A stretch of 64,000 nt of DNA, from the NCBI GenBank assembly GCA_002842985.1, contig PHEQ01000013.1, positions 1 to 64,000 of the forward strand, written 5' to 3'. This document shows, in pieces, positions 8,545-17,223 of this stretch (within the stretch, counting starts at the first letter, position 1; the number at the start of each line of letters is the position of its first letter). Made by a program: the position numbers and the translations under genes. The notes beneath the pieces are model-generated. The model saw only the letters and a list, made by a program, of their open reading frames with translations. It was not told the DNA's origin and ran no database searches. Origin of the DNA: Alphaproteobacteria bacterium HGW-Alphaproteobacteria-1. Lineage in GTDB: Bacteria; Pseudomonadota; Alphaproteobacteria; Rhodobacterales; Rhodobacteraceae.

Positions 8545-9674
8545 GATAAGTTTAATTCCTCGTACATGCGCAAAAGCTTCATTGCCTCACTCTCCCAATT
8601 ATAGGTATCGATTACGGCCGTGCGCCCGCGACGTCCCATCAGGTTAGATTCAACAGGGTCCTTCAGCAAAACTTCTATACCTCGCGCGATATCCTCTGGA
8701 TCGGCGGGGTCAATTAACAGCCCACACCGCGTCTCCTCCACAATTGGCGCAACCTCGATTGCCTGCTTTGGCATCAGAACACTCAGGCCTGCCGCCATGT
8801 AGTCAAACAACTTATGTGGCATCGCGAAAACATGGTTCTGGATACTTGGCTGGAACGCGATCAACCCGACATCAGCATCTGTCAAATGATGGAACGCTTC
8901 ATTAAACGGCATCCATTCAAATACTTCAATTCTGTTCACGAGATTCAATCGAGAGACCGTACTTTGGAATTCATCCAGGGTGCCATCGTTAAACGCACCA
9001 ATGACCTTAAGATGTACCCGGTCGTCAGTTTTTGCCATGGCCTCAAGAACCTGAGGCCATCCACGGACCTTGCTAAAAAGTCCGAGGTGGACGATGGTAA
9101 GCCGCTGCGTTGCAATACGGACGGATTTATCTGGAGCAACTGAAAGCCCGTCCATAGGTGTAAAGTTTTGGACAAGAACCTTTTTACTGTCAGAGCATTT
9201 GAAATCATCGGAAACAGTGCGTTTCGCCAAAACGATTCGATCCGTGAACGGTAGGAATAGGCGAAATACCAGCCGAACCAGACCAGCTACGGCAGGTTGT
9301 GCCCATTTCGGAAATCGGCTCTCGGCGAAGGTGCTCGGATAATGCTCGTGAACGTCAAAAACGCAAATTTTCTTGTTCAATATTTTCAGCGCGACGCCCA
9401 CGCCCCAAGAGTCAACTTCGTTGCAATGATATGCATCTGCGTTTTCAGCTACGGCTAGCCGGTAAAGACGGTGAAGCTGAAATATCCTGCCCCGCAGCCC
9501 ATTTCCAGAGACGTAGTATTGTATCTGAACACCATCAACAGTTTGGCGGGTATTGTCTGGCCCCGGACATATGTGCCTTACATCAAAACCACCCTCCACA
9601 AGTGAACGTGCCTCTTTATCGTGAACGCGCTTGTCATTGGCTGGGTGCATTGAGGAAAGAAAGCAGATTTTCAT
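8541..9674 (-). CDS. Glycosyltransferase family 4
   Basis: A 377-aa GT-B glycosyltransferase. It begins MKICFLSSMHPANDKRVHDK, a common start of GT4 enzymes with the KR..EA acceptor-domain pattern. The C-terminal half holds LTIVHLGLFSKVRGWPQVLEA and the nucleotide-sugar contact region FAMPHKLFDYMAAGLSVLMP. It lies between the flippase (1-nt gap) and the two-domain oxidoreductase (4-nt overlap). Base composition is lower in GC than in genes at either end of the operon, consistent with the exchangeable core of an antigen cluster. Donor and acceptor are unknown. Confidence 0.85.
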   Translation of the reverse strand: MKICFLSSMHPANDKRVHDKEARSLVEGGFDVRHICPGPDNTRQTVDGVQIQYYVSGNGLRGRIFQLHRLYRLAVAENADAYHCNEVDSWGVGVALKILNKKICVFDVHEHYPSTFAESRFPKWAQPAVAGLVRLVFRLFLPFTDRIVLAKRTVSDDFKCSDSKKVLVQNFTPMDGLSVAPDKSVRIATQRLTIVHLGLFSKVRGWPQVLEAMAKTDDRVHLKVIGAFNDGTLDEFQSTVSRLNLVNRIEVFEWMPFNEAFHHLTDADVGLIAFQPSIQNHVFAMPHKLFDYMAAGLSVLMPKQAIEVAPIVEETRCGLLIDPADPEDIARGIEVLLKDPVESNLMGRRGRTAVIDTYNWESEAMKLLRMYEELNLS

Positions 9675-9675
9675 G

Positions 9676-10830
9676 TCAAAATTCCTTCAAACGTTTTGCG
9701 AACAGCTGTGTCAGATAAAATCCAAACCCGATGGAGATCAGTGAAATGATCCAAAGAAGCCCGTTGAAATCAAGCCCTCCCGAATAGGTCACAACTCCGG
9801 CTACCGAAGCGAAACACGCGAGCCCCGTGTTGCAAAGTAAATCAACTCGTTGCAACCTGTAGAACACAAGGGCAGATCCGAGCATTCCCACATATGCTCT
9901 GACGATGAAAAACGGAGCCAAGGCGATCAGGAAAACACTGAACTGATCGAACTTCACAAATGCCGGTAGGTAGAAGGACGCAACAAACAGTAGTGTGATA
10001 TATATCGTACCGATGGCTGGTATTACCAACAACTTGCCCATTGCCCTCATGTCAAAGCGGTCTGATGCAACATAGTTGGCCACAACCGCCGAGGCGGATC
10101 TTGCGAGTAGTCCGAGTGGCGCGCCAACGACGCGCATGACGAGGCCGAGGGTTCCGGCGGTCGCGGGCTGCCCCATCGCCCCTGCCAGCAGGACCGGAAA
10201 TTCGCGAGTGAATGCCCCGGTCAGGAGCGAACCGAGCGCCATTGCCGCGATTCTTAAACTGTACTTAAAGCGGCGCATGTCGTTGCGCAGATCAGCTCTA
10301 AATATTGCTACGCGTGTCGGCTCGTCCAAAACCATCAGTCCAGCGCAAGCATAAGAGCACAGAAAAGCCAGCCAATATAATCCTTGTTGCCCTGTCAAAT
10401 AAACAAGAGCACTGACAAATAGTAGAGCGATCGACTGGATGAGCTTCATCAACCAAATTCGGCGAAAGAAACCCAGCCTTGCCGCAGCGTAGAGTGCAAT
10501 CTGCGAAAGTCCCATGCCAACTGCTAGAACGACGGAACTTGGACCGATCGCAAATGGCAAAGAAACAACGAGCAATACAGCCGAGATCAGGAACAGGCAA
10601 CGAATGTGAAAGGCGATGTATTGTTTTAATGCGCGGGTTCTTACGCGAACGTAAACGCGCTCGAACTGAAATGTAGATATGATGGACACCAACGCCGCAG
10701 CCGATAGTTGCACGCTAAGGATGCCAAACTGCTCCGTTTCCAGAACACCGGCAAGCACCACGAACACTATAAGGGAAATCGCTTGGGCGACGCCAGTGAA
10801 TAGCGCATTTAGGAAGGTTTGTTTAAGCAT
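9676..10830 (-). CDS. Oligosaccharide flippase (Wzx-like, MATE/MOP superfamily)
   Basis: A 384-aa integral membrane protein with about 10-12 hydrophobic segments; the first follows MLKQTFLNALFTGVAQAISL. Size and topology match Wzx-type polysaccharide biosynthesis proteins that flip undecaprenyl-linked repeat units across the inner membrane. It overlaps the polymerase-like gene by 8 nt, a normal Wzx/Wzy pairing. Sequence identity in this family is low, so the call rests on hydrophobicity, length and context. GC content is visibly lower than in wecBC, suggesting separate acquisition. Confidence 0.75.
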   Translation of the reverse strand: MLKQTFLNALFTGVAQAISLIVFVVLAGVLETEQFGILSVQLSAAALVSIISTFQFERVYVRVRTRALKQYIAFHIRCLFLISAVLLVVSLPFAIGPSSVVLAVGMGLSQIALYAAARLGFFRRIWLMKLIQSIALLFVSALVYLTGQQGLYWLAFLCSYACAGLMVLDEPTRVAIFRADLRNDMRRFKYSLRIAAMALGSLLTGAFTREFPVLLAGAMGQPATAGTLGLVMRVVGAPLGLLARSASAVVANYVASDRFDMRAMGKLLVIPAIGTIYITLLFVASFYLPAFVKFDQFSVFLIALAPFFIVRAYVGMLGSALVFYRLQRVDLLCNTGLACFASVAGVVTYSGGLDFNGLLWIISLISIGFGFYLTQLFAKRLKEF

Positions 10831-12040
10831 TAGTTAATTTAATTTCAACGGACTGTTTGTCAAAAAAATCTAAAGTACCTAACTTAATTATAGATGCGAG
10901 GATTAACCAGAAAGAAAATGATGAAAAAAAACCCCCAAAAACCGTTGTTGGCTCTAGTTGACTTGTTACCAAAACAACGATCATCATTAAAATAAACACC
11001 CTCCCCCCCTCAAATTTGCTTTGTGAAACGCGGTACGTTAAAAGTAAAAAGAACACGAGAATCAAGAACGCTGAAGGTATGCCATTCTCCACCGCAATTC
11101 GCAACCAGACATTGTGAATTCTGCTGAAATTAAACCCGTGTCCGACGAGATCAACCAGTCCTGATCCAAATATAGGACGATCAAGCACCTGCTGCATAAC
11201 TACTTCGAAGCTGTCAGATCGCGATTGATCTTCAAAAATTTTAACATCTCCAGTTCCAAGAAATACATCTACCACCCTCAGGGAAACTTGAGTTCCATGG
11301 TTCACAGAGATATAATAGAAAGCGCTCGTTGCTAACAATAATCCAAATACAATGAAGTGCGTATAGCGTTCTTTTTTTATTAACAAATAAAGAAAACTGC
11401 ACAATAGCAAACTCATCACGACAACGCCCCCGCGTGACCCTACAAGTATGATATTTAGTGATATGGCAAATGATATAGACAAAAGTAAGAACTTCGCAGG
11501 CTTTGTTTTTGTTATAAAGAATGTGGCGAGAGTAATTGCGAGAAATATATTCGATGAAAATGCCCAGCCAGTGCGCCCACCATGAAAGCCGCTTAAAAAC
11601 AGCGGAAGCTGATATTTATAAAACGGGTTAAAGAATAATCCCCCCATAAAAAAATCGAAAATAACAATTAGTGTGAAGGCCGAAAATATTAAAGCTGACC
11701 TGAACGCTAAAATTCTAAACTCTTCAGCGCTTGCGGCGGGTGGAAACGCATAGAAGTATAAGTAGAATCCAAGTGCGATCAAAACGTCTATAGATCCAAC
11801 TTCATTGTTGGCAATATATGATAACAAAAACAATGCTGAAATGGCGCCAAAAAAAGTTAAATCGGAAATTTTCACAAGATTCGGGCGGGTAGAGAGACAA
11901 GAAACTATCGCGGCGCCGAAAATTAACACCTTCATACTTTCGAGCGCGCCTGGAGATATTCCTGGGAGCCAATAAACAGGCCCCAAGGCTGCCGCTACAG
12001 GTAGCAACCAAAGTTTCAGATGGCTCATCCGAACGCTCAA
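10823..12040 (-). CDS. O-antigen polymerase/ligase-like membrane protein (Wzy/WaaL-like)
   Basis: A 405-aa polytopic membrane protein with around ten predicted transmembrane stretches and one large periplasmic loop near residues 235-300, which includes FEDQSRSDSFEVVMQQVLDRPIFGSGLVD, here broken into its parts: a DQSRSD element and a PIFGSGLVD element. This is the pattern of the Wzy_C/O-antigen ligase family (loop motif followed by a conserved His or Arg region, HNVWLRIAVENG). It probably polymerises repeat units in the periplasm. It is the most AT-rich gene of the operon. It overlaps wecC by 4 nt and the flippase gene by 8 nt. Polymerase versus ligase cannot be settled from sequence. Confidence 0.72.
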   Translation of the reverse strand: MSVRMSHLKLWLLPVAAALGPVYWLPGISPGALESMKVLIFGAAIVSCLSTRPNLVKISDLTFFGAISALFLLSYIANNEVGSIDVLIALGFYLYFYAFPPAASAEEFRILAFRSALIFSAFTLIVIFDFFMGGLFFNPFYKYQLPLFLSGFHGGRTGWAFSSNIFLAITLATFFITKTKPAKFLLLSISFAISLNIILVGSRGGVVVMSLLLCSFLYLLIKKERYTHFIVFGLLLATSAFYYISVNHGTQVSLRVVDVFLGTGDVKIFEDQSRSDSFEVVMQQVLDRPIFGSGLVDLVGHGFNFSRIHNVWLRIAVENGIPSAFLILVFFLLLTYRVSQSKFEGGRVFILMMIVVLVTSQLEPTTVFGGFFSSFSFWLILASIIKLGTLDFFDKQSVEIKLTNA

Positions 12041-13314
12041 GTTTTACCCCCCCAAATCCCCCGCGCATCCACCACCTGACCCGGCGGAACCGGGGTGCCC
12101 TTGAAGGATTTGTGATCGACCAGCATCACGTGCACCTCTGCGCGAACCTCCTCCAGCGGAACCAGCGTGGCGGCCCCCAGCCCCCGAGGCAGTGCCGTCA
12201 CGTTCGGCTCCACGATCCGCAGCGGCCCGGCATGGTCCGCCGCGATGCGCCGGGCGATATCCAGCGCCGGGCTTTCGCGCAGGTCGTCGATGTCGGGTTT
12301 GAACGCCAGCCCGTAGATCGCCACCGTCACCTCGCGCGCCGTCCGGTCGGGATACTTGCTCAGGTGCGCGCCGATCGCCGCGCGGACCTTTTCCAGCACC
12401 CAGCCCGGCTTGGCGTCATTTACCTCACGCGCCGTTCGGATCAGATGCGCCTGCTCGGGGGCCGAAGCCACGATGAACCACGGATCGACCGCAATACAAT
12501 GTCCGCCCACGCCCGGTCCGGGTTGCAGGATGTTCACGCGCGGGTGCCGGTTGGCCAGCCGGATCAGTTCCCACACATCCATGTCCAGCCGGTCGCAAAT
12601 GACCGAAAGCTCATTGGCGAAGGCGATGTTCACGTCACGAAAGCTGTTCTCGGTGAGCTTGGCCATTTCAGCGACGCGCGGGCCGCTGGCAATCACGCAG
12701 TCGCCGGTAACGAAGGTCTTGTAGAGCGCGACAGCGCGGGCCGAGCAGGCCATGGTCATGCCGCCGATAACGCGATCATTGGTGATCAGCTCCTGCATCA
12801 CCTTGCCGGGCAGAACCCGCTCGGGGCAATGCGCCACGCGGATGTCAGAGTCTTCCCCGGCAGTCTGGGGGAAGCTCAGGTCGGGACGGGCCTCTGCAAG
12901 CCAGGCGGCCATGGCCTCGGTGGCGCCGACGGGCGAGGTGCTTTCCAGGATCACCAGATTGCCTGCCTCCAGCACCGGTGCGATGGCGCGCGACGCCGCC
13001 TCGATGAAGCCAAGGTCGGGCTCGTGGTTTTCTCCCTTGAACGGGGTTGGCACGGCGATCAGAAAGGCCTCGGCGGGTTCGGGCGCGGTGGTGGCTCGCA
13101 AAAAACCCTCTCTCACGACCGCGCGTACCACCATATCGAGATCAGGTTCGACGATATGAACCTCACCGCGGTTGATCGTGTCAACGGCGTGCAGGTTCAC
13201 ATCGACACCCACCACCTCAATTTTGCGCGAGGCGAACATGGCGGCGGTGGGCAGGCCAATATAGCCCAGCCCGATGACAGAAATGCGTTTGAATGGATGC
13301 TCGGGCACGATCAT
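12037..13314 (-). CDS. wecC: UDP-N-acetyl-D-mannosamine dehydrogenase
   Basis: A 425-aa NAD-dependent enzyme that oxidises UDP-ManNAc to UDP-ManNAcA in the cytoplasm. It has the N-terminal Rossmann motif [19 protein letters not shown], a central dimerisation domain with [18 protein letters not shown], and the active-site cysteine region [15 protein letters not shown]. The C-terminal UDP-binding domain holds [20 protein letters not shown]. Length is typical for WecC/WbpA-type enzymes. It overlaps the epimerase gene by 4 nt, so the two form one pathway unit. WecC is preferred over other UDP-sugar 6-dehydrogenases because of that partner. Confidence 0.92.
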   Translation of the reverse strand: MIVPEHPFKRISVIGLGYIGLPTAAMFASRKIEVVGVDVNLHAVDTINRGEVHIVEPDLDMVVRAVVREGFLRATTAPEPAEAFLIAVPTPFKGENHEPDLGFIEAASRAIAPVLEAGNLVILESTSPVGATEAMAAWLAEARPDLSFPQTAGEDSDIRVAHCPERVLPGKVMQELITNDRVIGGMTMACSARAVALYKTFVTGDCVIASGPRVAEMAKLTENSFRDVNIAFANELSVICDRLDMDVWELIRLANRHPRVNILQPGPGVGGHCIAVDPWFIVASAPEQAHLIRTAREVNDAKPGWVLEKVRAAIGAHLSKYPDRTAREVTVAIYGLAFKPDIDDLRESPALDIARRIAADHAGPLRIVEPNVTALPRGLGAATLVPLEEVRAEVHVMLVDHKSFKGTPVPPGQVVDARGIWGGKT

Positions 13315-14447
13315 TGATCCTCACTGAGGGCAAAAAATGACAAGACAGCATCGCGGATGCGCTGCGAGGCCAACCCGTCGCCGTAAGGATTGTGCGCGCG
13401 AGACATGGTCTCGTAGGCCGCTTGATTGTCGAGAAGGATTGCCGTTTCCCGCACGATCAGGTCGGCGTCGGTGCCCACCAGCTTTACCGTGCCCGCGTCC
13501 ACCGCCTCGGGCCGCTCGGTTGTGTCACGCATCACCAGCACCGGCTTGCCCAGCGACGGGGCTTCTTCCTGCACCCCGCCTGAGTCCGTCAGGATGATGT
13601 CTGCGCGCCGCATCAGATGCACGAAAGGCAGGTAATCCTGCGGTGCGGTGAGCCTCACACGCTCCAGCGCACCAAGGCTGGTCTCGACCGGGCCCTTCAC
13701 ATTCGGGTTCAGGTGCACCGGATAGATGATCTGGACATCTTCCCGCTTCGCTACGGTGGCAAGCGCAGAACAAATACGCTCGAAGCCGCCTCCAAAGCTT
13801 TCGCGACGATGCCCCGTCACCAGGATCAGGCGCTTGGTCGGGTCGATCCCGAATTCCGCGTCGAATGCCGCGCTCCGCTCCGGATCGTTTTCAAGCCTCT
13901 CGACCACCTCAAGCAATGCATCGATGACCGTATTTCCGGTGATTGAAATCCGGTCGGCCGGCACGCCCTCGGATTCCAGGTTCGAGGCGGCTTTCTCCGT
14001 CGGCGCGAAGTGAAGCCGGGCGATGGTGCCGGTGACCTTGCGGTTTATCTCTTCGGGCCAGGGCGAATAGATGTTGCCGGTCCGCAGGCCTGCTTCGACA
14101 TGGCCGACCGGGATCTGCTGGTAATAGGCTGCGAGCGAGGCTGAAAGCGTGGTGGTGGTGTCGCCGTGCACCAGCAACAGGTCGGGACCGAACTCTTCCA
14201 GCACCGGCTTGAGCCCGGCAAGCACCGCCGCGGTGATCTCGGTAAGCCCTTGTCCGGGCTTCATCACGTTCAGATCGTAGTCAGGTTCGATCCCGAACAG
14301 ATGCAGCACCTGGTCCAACATTTCGCGGTGCTGGGCGGTGACAGCCACCCGCACGTCAAGACCAGCGGTTTCCTTGAGGACGGCATGAGCCGGGGCCATT
14401 TTTATGGCTTCCGGCCGCGTCCCAAATACCAATAATACCTTCTTCAT
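13311..14447 (-). CDS. wecB: UDP-N-acetylglucosamine 2-epimerase (non-hydrolysing)
   Basis: A 378-aa GT-B-like enzyme converting UDP-GlcNAc to UDP-ManNAc. It starts [20 protein letters not shown], the family signature. It contains the conserved [16 protein letters not shown] segment and the UDP-binding region [20 protein letters not shown], followed by RDTTERPE. Length matches bacterial WecB. It is the first enzyme gene of the operon, followed with a 4-nt overlap by wecC, so the product is UDP-ManNAcA for the glycosyltransferases downstream. A short gap of 112 nt separates it from the regulator upstream. Confidence 0.94.
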   Translation of the reverse strand: MKKVLLVFGTRPEAIKMAPAHAVLKETAGLDVRVAVTAQHREMLDQVLHLFGIEPDYDLNVMKPGQGLTEITAAVLAGLKPVLEEFGPDLLLVHGDTTTTLSASLAAYYQQIPVGHVEAGLRTGNIYSPWPEEINRKVTGTIARLHFAPTEKAASNLESEGVPADRISITGNTVIDALLEVVERLENDPERSAAFDAEFGIDPTKRLILVTGHRRESFGGGFERICSALATVAKREDVQIIYPVHLNPNVKGPVETSLGALERVRLTAPQDYLPFVHLMRRADIILTDSGGVQEEAPSLGKPVLVMRDTTERPEAVDAGTVKLVGTDADLIVRETAILLDNQAAYETMSRAHNPYGDGLASQRIRDAVLSFFALSEDQ

Positions 14448-14559
14448 TTAATCCCCGTCATTTTACTTCTTGTGGACGTCGCCAGCATCCAAAATGCGCC
14501 TGAGCAGCCTTTCGCAGTTTCTCATGAGCGATAGACTGCCTGGCGAGTTGCGAACTGGA

Positions 14560-14919
14560 TCAGGAAGTCTTCTTGACGGCATTGACCTCCAGATCGAGTT
14601 GAAGCGACTCGATCTCTTCCCTCAGCGCGACGTACTCTTCCATCTTCCGGACCAGAAACGCTCGTGTCAGGGCCGCCTTCCGTGCGATCCCTTTTGACGT
14701 CAAAACATACGCATATCGACGCTTGTCTTTTGCGGCGGTGAAATTCCCCAACTTTACAAGCCCTTTGTCTATCAGGGCGTTCAGCACATAGTGTATGCCC
14801 CCGACACTGACTCCGACCGCCTGTGCCAGCTCGCGCTGGGACGTCTCAGGGTTTTCTTGCAGAAGACGAAGCACTCGAAAGTGCGTGTCTTGCTGCAGAT
14901 TGGTGCGCTTGCTGGTCAT
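14560..14919 (-). CDS. MarR-family EPS-associated transcriptional regulator
   Basis: A 119-aa winged-helix DNA-binding protein. Residues about 12-75 form the wHTH domain (FRVLRLLQENPETSQRELAQ, VSVGGIHYVLNALIDKGLVK, then the wing KDKRRYAYVLTSKG). A C-terminal helix follows with heptad-like spacing (KMEEYVALREEIESLQLDLE) suited to dimerisation. The frame stays open another 73 codons upstream, but that extension has no known domain and MTSKRTNLQQD matches the usual family start. This small regulator type is typically the first gene of alphaproteobacterial exopolysaccharide clusters, as here, and probably controls the operon. Confidence 0.85.
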   Translation of the reverse strand: MTSKRTNLQQDTHFRVLRLLQENPETSQRELAQAVGVSVGGIHYVLNALIDKGLVKLGNFTAAKDKRRYAYVLTSKGIARKAALTRAFLVRKMEEYVALREEIESLQLDLEVNAVKKTS

Positions 14920-15095
14920 TTCGGAATTTTCTCGGGCTACTGCAGAAGGCCTGCCCTCAGGGCGCCTCGTTTGATGCAAAGGTGATGCTGAGAACGCCTC
15001 CATATCGCTCAAATTTGATCGATAGCAAATGCTGCGCGCGCAAACAAGTGCGTAAATGCCGCCTATAGATAAATTCGGGGTTGTCATCTCAACGG

Positions 15096-15162
15096 GTTCT
15101 TCCCGAACAACGCTCATCTTGCTGGTTTCAATAAACAAGGGGCGGACTTTGTTTGGTTTTCA
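15096..15162 (+). mobile_element. Solo end of an IS5-family element related to the copy at 440-3350
   Basis: GTTCTTCCCGAACAACG (15096-15112) matches the terminal repeat of the IS5 element, and similarity continues into the sub-terminal sequence to about 15162: roughly 56 of 67 positions agree with the minus strand read from 3350. No transposase frame follows, so only the end survives. Its orientation is opposite to the intact copy, so the two upstream ends face each other across the polysaccharide operon. Confidence 0.75.
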
Positions 15163-15262
15163 GAGATATTGGCAAATCTGATGTTGAGGATTCCGGTCAT
15201 GCGTCGATCTGGTCTGGGGGTGAACTGATGCGGGTTTCCGAGAGGCTTCTTTGTTCGAAAGT

Positions 15263-15352
15263 CACGCGGCTTTTTCAAGGGTGTTCATCTGTGCCTGGAA
15301 TGTCTCCTCCACTTCCTGCGGTGGCCTATGGCCGACGGCGCTGTGTAGCCTT
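15263..15352 (-). pseudogene. C-terminal scrap of an IS3-family OrfB transposase
   Basis: The minus strand reads LHSAVGHRPPQEVEETFQAQ followed by MNTLEKAA and a stop at 15265-15263. The HSA.G.RPP pattern is the usual C-terminal end of IS3-type integrase-core transposases. Only about 29 codons remain; the rest has been lost or replaced by an unrelated fragment in the opposite orientation. Confidence 0.6.
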
Positions 15353-15526
15353 CAGCCGCAAGATCGTTGGCTGGGAGGTTCATGAGCGCGAGAGCGCAGA
15401 TCTGGCGGCAATCCTAACCCGGCAGGCTGTCCTGGCCGAGGGATGTATCCTGCGCCCGCTGGTCCTGCATGCTGACAATGGCAGTCAGAAGAAGGTGACA
15501 ATGGAAAAACCGGGCATCACCGCGTC
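15344..15526 (+). pseudogene. Internal scrap of an integrase-core (rve) transposase
   Basis: The plus strand reads AFSRKIVGWEVHERESADLA followed closely by LRPLVLHADNGSQKKVTMEK. This is the D..SR.IVGW...E and HSDNG block of IS3-family OrfB proteins, including the second catalytic Asp. There is no start, N-terminus or C-terminus. It overlaps the oppositely oriented scrap at 15263-15352, so it comes from a different element or a rearranged copy. From 15527 to 15736 I see no gene. Confidence 0.65.
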
Positions 15527-15736
15527 TTGCATACACCTCGATGGCCGCCTGAGATTACACCGTTGACGGCGCAAAAATTACACTACGTCCGTGGACGCTA
15601 CCTGAAACCGGCATCCCTGAAACCAGAGACGCCGCATGAAACCGGCGGACAAATCCTTTGACAAACATCGCATTCGACGGGTCACACGTCATCTTGCAAG
15701 GGCATGAAAATGCTTGGGTAGTCTTGAATCAGACTC

Positions 15737-16117
15737 TCAGAGCGCGCCGCGATATTCGGCGATGGCCCCGGTCAACGTGCGCACCGCGTAGAGCGTTACG
15801 CCAAAGACCACGACGCAAAGCAGGAAATTGAGCGCCGATTGCACAAGGCGGCCCGCCCGCCCCTCGGGATTGCCAAGAAAGGCGATCTCGGGGCGCAAGA
15901 GGAACCGCGAGGCGATATAGCCAAAAAGCAGGCCCGCGAGCACCCAGTAGGTGACGCGCAGGATGAGGATGTCATGCGCATGGGCCAGATAATTCGCGAA
16001 GCCCACCACCAGAACCCAGCGGATGACCTGGAATATCTCGTCGGTCACCGCCTCGAAGCGGCGGCCCATGGCGTTACGCCATGCCTGATCGGTGAGTTTG
16101 TCGGTCAGTCGGGACAT
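15737..16117 (-). CDS. Small membrane protein of unknown function
   Basis: A 126-aa protein with three hydrophobic stretches likely to span the inner membrane: around residues 30-50 (VIRWVLVVGFANYLA), 55-73 (RVTYWVLAGLLFGYIAS) and 92-112 (LNFLLCVVVFGVTLYAV). The N-terminus is charged and probably cytoplasmic. I do not recognise a family. It stands alone between the IS debris upstream and a pair of hairpins, and codon use is like the surrounding chromosomal genes. The start is the only in-frame ATG giving a full protein. Confidence 0.55.
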   Translation of the reverse strand: MSRLTDKLTDQAWRNAMGRRFEAVTDEIFQVIRWVLVVGFANYLAHAHDILILRVTYWVLAGLLFGYIASRFLLRPEIAFLGNPEGRAGRLVQSALNFLLCVVVFGVTLYAVRTLTGAIAEYRGAL

Positions 16118-16269
16118 GCCCTCTTGATGGGGTTTGCCCGCGCGCGCGTCCAGAGGTGTGACAGGGTGCGCGCGAAGAGGTGAATGGATGTGGGGCAGGG
16201 GCGGGGGAAGCGGGTCTGAAGCAGTCTTGCGACGCCGCCCTCTTGAGGGTCCTCCCGACAGGCTGGGCC

Positions 16270-16314
16270 AAGAAAGTTCAAAACTTTCTTGAGCGGAATT
16301 TTTTCAAAATTCCG
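16270..16314. repeat. Two adjacent perfect hairpins
   Basis: Arms AAGAAAGTT (16270-16278) and AACTTTCTT (16282-16290) pair around CAA; arms CGGAATTTT (16294-16302) and AAAATTCCG (16306-16314) pair around TTC. They lie downstream of the lipoprotein gene's stop codon (16362) and upstream of the small membrane protein, so they may terminate the minus-strand transcript arriving from the right. AT-rich pairs of this kind stand out against the GC-rich background. Confidence 0.6.
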
Positions 16315-16361
16315 TCTCTCGGCATCCGCTTCAGCTCATCGGTTGACGGTCTGGCCTGCCG

Positions 16362-16979
16362 CTAATTCAATTTGCGCGCGCGGGCCGGATCCCAGGCGGC
16401 GAGGACGCCGGAATTGTCGTCGCTGTCATATTCGTAGAGGGTTTCCTCGGTCACGCCGGGGATGCGCGCAAAGGCGTCGGCGGTCTTGTTGGGAAACCAG
16501 GATGTGCTGACCTTGCCGGGGAACAGCTCGGCCAGGATCTTCGACGTGGCCAGCGAACAGGCGGCATTGGGCACCGGGCCTGCCGCCTCGGCCAGCCGGA
16601 TCGCCTTGGCGGCCAGTTCCGGCGACACGTCAAGGCGCTGGATGCGCACATGGAAGGTCTCGCGCGCATGGTAGCGGGTATAGACATCCGCCACATGGGG
16701 CGTGATGCCGTAGAGCACGTCATTGCGCTCGGGCAGGGTGCGCAGGCTGTTGAACGACCCTGCCGGGTCGAAGATCACCCTTTGCGCGCCGTTTATCATC
16801 AGCGCGGTATGCGCGCCCGAGCCGTTGTTATTGTTGATCATCGTGAAAAGCGTGAGGCTCGGCGGCCCGTCATGGCGATAGGCGGCGCGCGTCACCTCCT
16901 CGTCGGTCGACCAGACCGATTCGGCGGCGCAGCCCGCAAGGGCAAGGACGGCGCAGAGCGCCAGCAGGATCGACCGCAT
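16362..16979 (-). CDS. Lipoprotein, possible papain-like (permuted NlpC/P60) hydrolase
   Basis: A 205-aa lipoprotein: MRSILLALCAVLALAGC is a lipoprotein signal peptide with the acylated Cys at residue 17. The mature part has a His in GSGAHTALMINGAQ and later a Cys in GPVPNAACSLATSKILAEL. The order His before Cys, with a small hydrophobic strand after the His, recalls circularly permuted NlpC/P60-like proteins. This is a pattern-based guess; I cannot name the family. A longer upstream frame exists but runs through the cytochrome oxidase gene and lacks the signal peptide, so the start at 16979 is chosen. It lies 20 nt downstream of the cytochrome oxidase subunit gene. Confidence 0.72.
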   Translation of the reverse strand: MRSILLALCAVLALAGCAAESVWSTDEEVTRAAYRHDGPPSLTLFTMINNNNGSGAHTALMINGAQRVIFDPAGSFNSLRTLPERNDVLYGITPHVADVYTRYHARETFHVRIQRLDVSPELAAKAIRLAEAAGPVPNAACSLATSKILAELFPGKVSTSWFPNKTADAFARIPGVTEETLYEYDSDDNSGVLAAWDPARARKLN

Positions 16980-16999
16980 GACTGTCTCCGGTTCGGGGA

Positions 17000-17134
17000 T
17001 CAGGCGTTGACCAGCGCAAGGAAGATCAGGAAGCCGATGATGCCGACCACCGACCAGACCACAGCCCTGATGAAGCCCTCGAAGGTCTTTTCCTGAACGG
17101 TGATGTCCATTTCGCCTTGCTTGTGTTCGGCCAT
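17000..17134 (-). CDS. aa3-type cytochrome c oxidase subunit IV
   Basis: A 44-aa single-span membrane protein: a short polar N-terminus (MAEHKQGEMDITVQEKTFEG) then a hydrophobic helix (AVVWSVVGIIGFLIFLALV). This matches the tiny subunit IV that accompanies aa3-type oxidases in Paracoccus and Rhodobacter relatives, where it lies against the catalytic core. The H-G-x-M-D-I..QE.TF.GF pattern is the family's hallmark. The other oxidase subunits are not in this window, as is usual for this gene. It is short enough to be missed by automatic callers. Confidence 0.85.
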   Translation of the reverse strand: MAEHKQGEMDITVQEKTFEGFIRAVVWSVVGIIGFLIFLALVNA

Positions 17135-17223
17135 GTCGCGCGGTCCTTCTGTTCGTCCGGTATAAGTTGGAGCCGTGATTACCGTATTTGTTGGGCCCTG
17201 TCACGGCCCAACCTGCCGCAGGT

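Noticed and set aside
15527-15736. Possible small gene between IS debris and the membrane protein
   Set aside because: No frame with a start signal or protein-like composition; repeated GAAACC words suggest more decayed mobile DNA.
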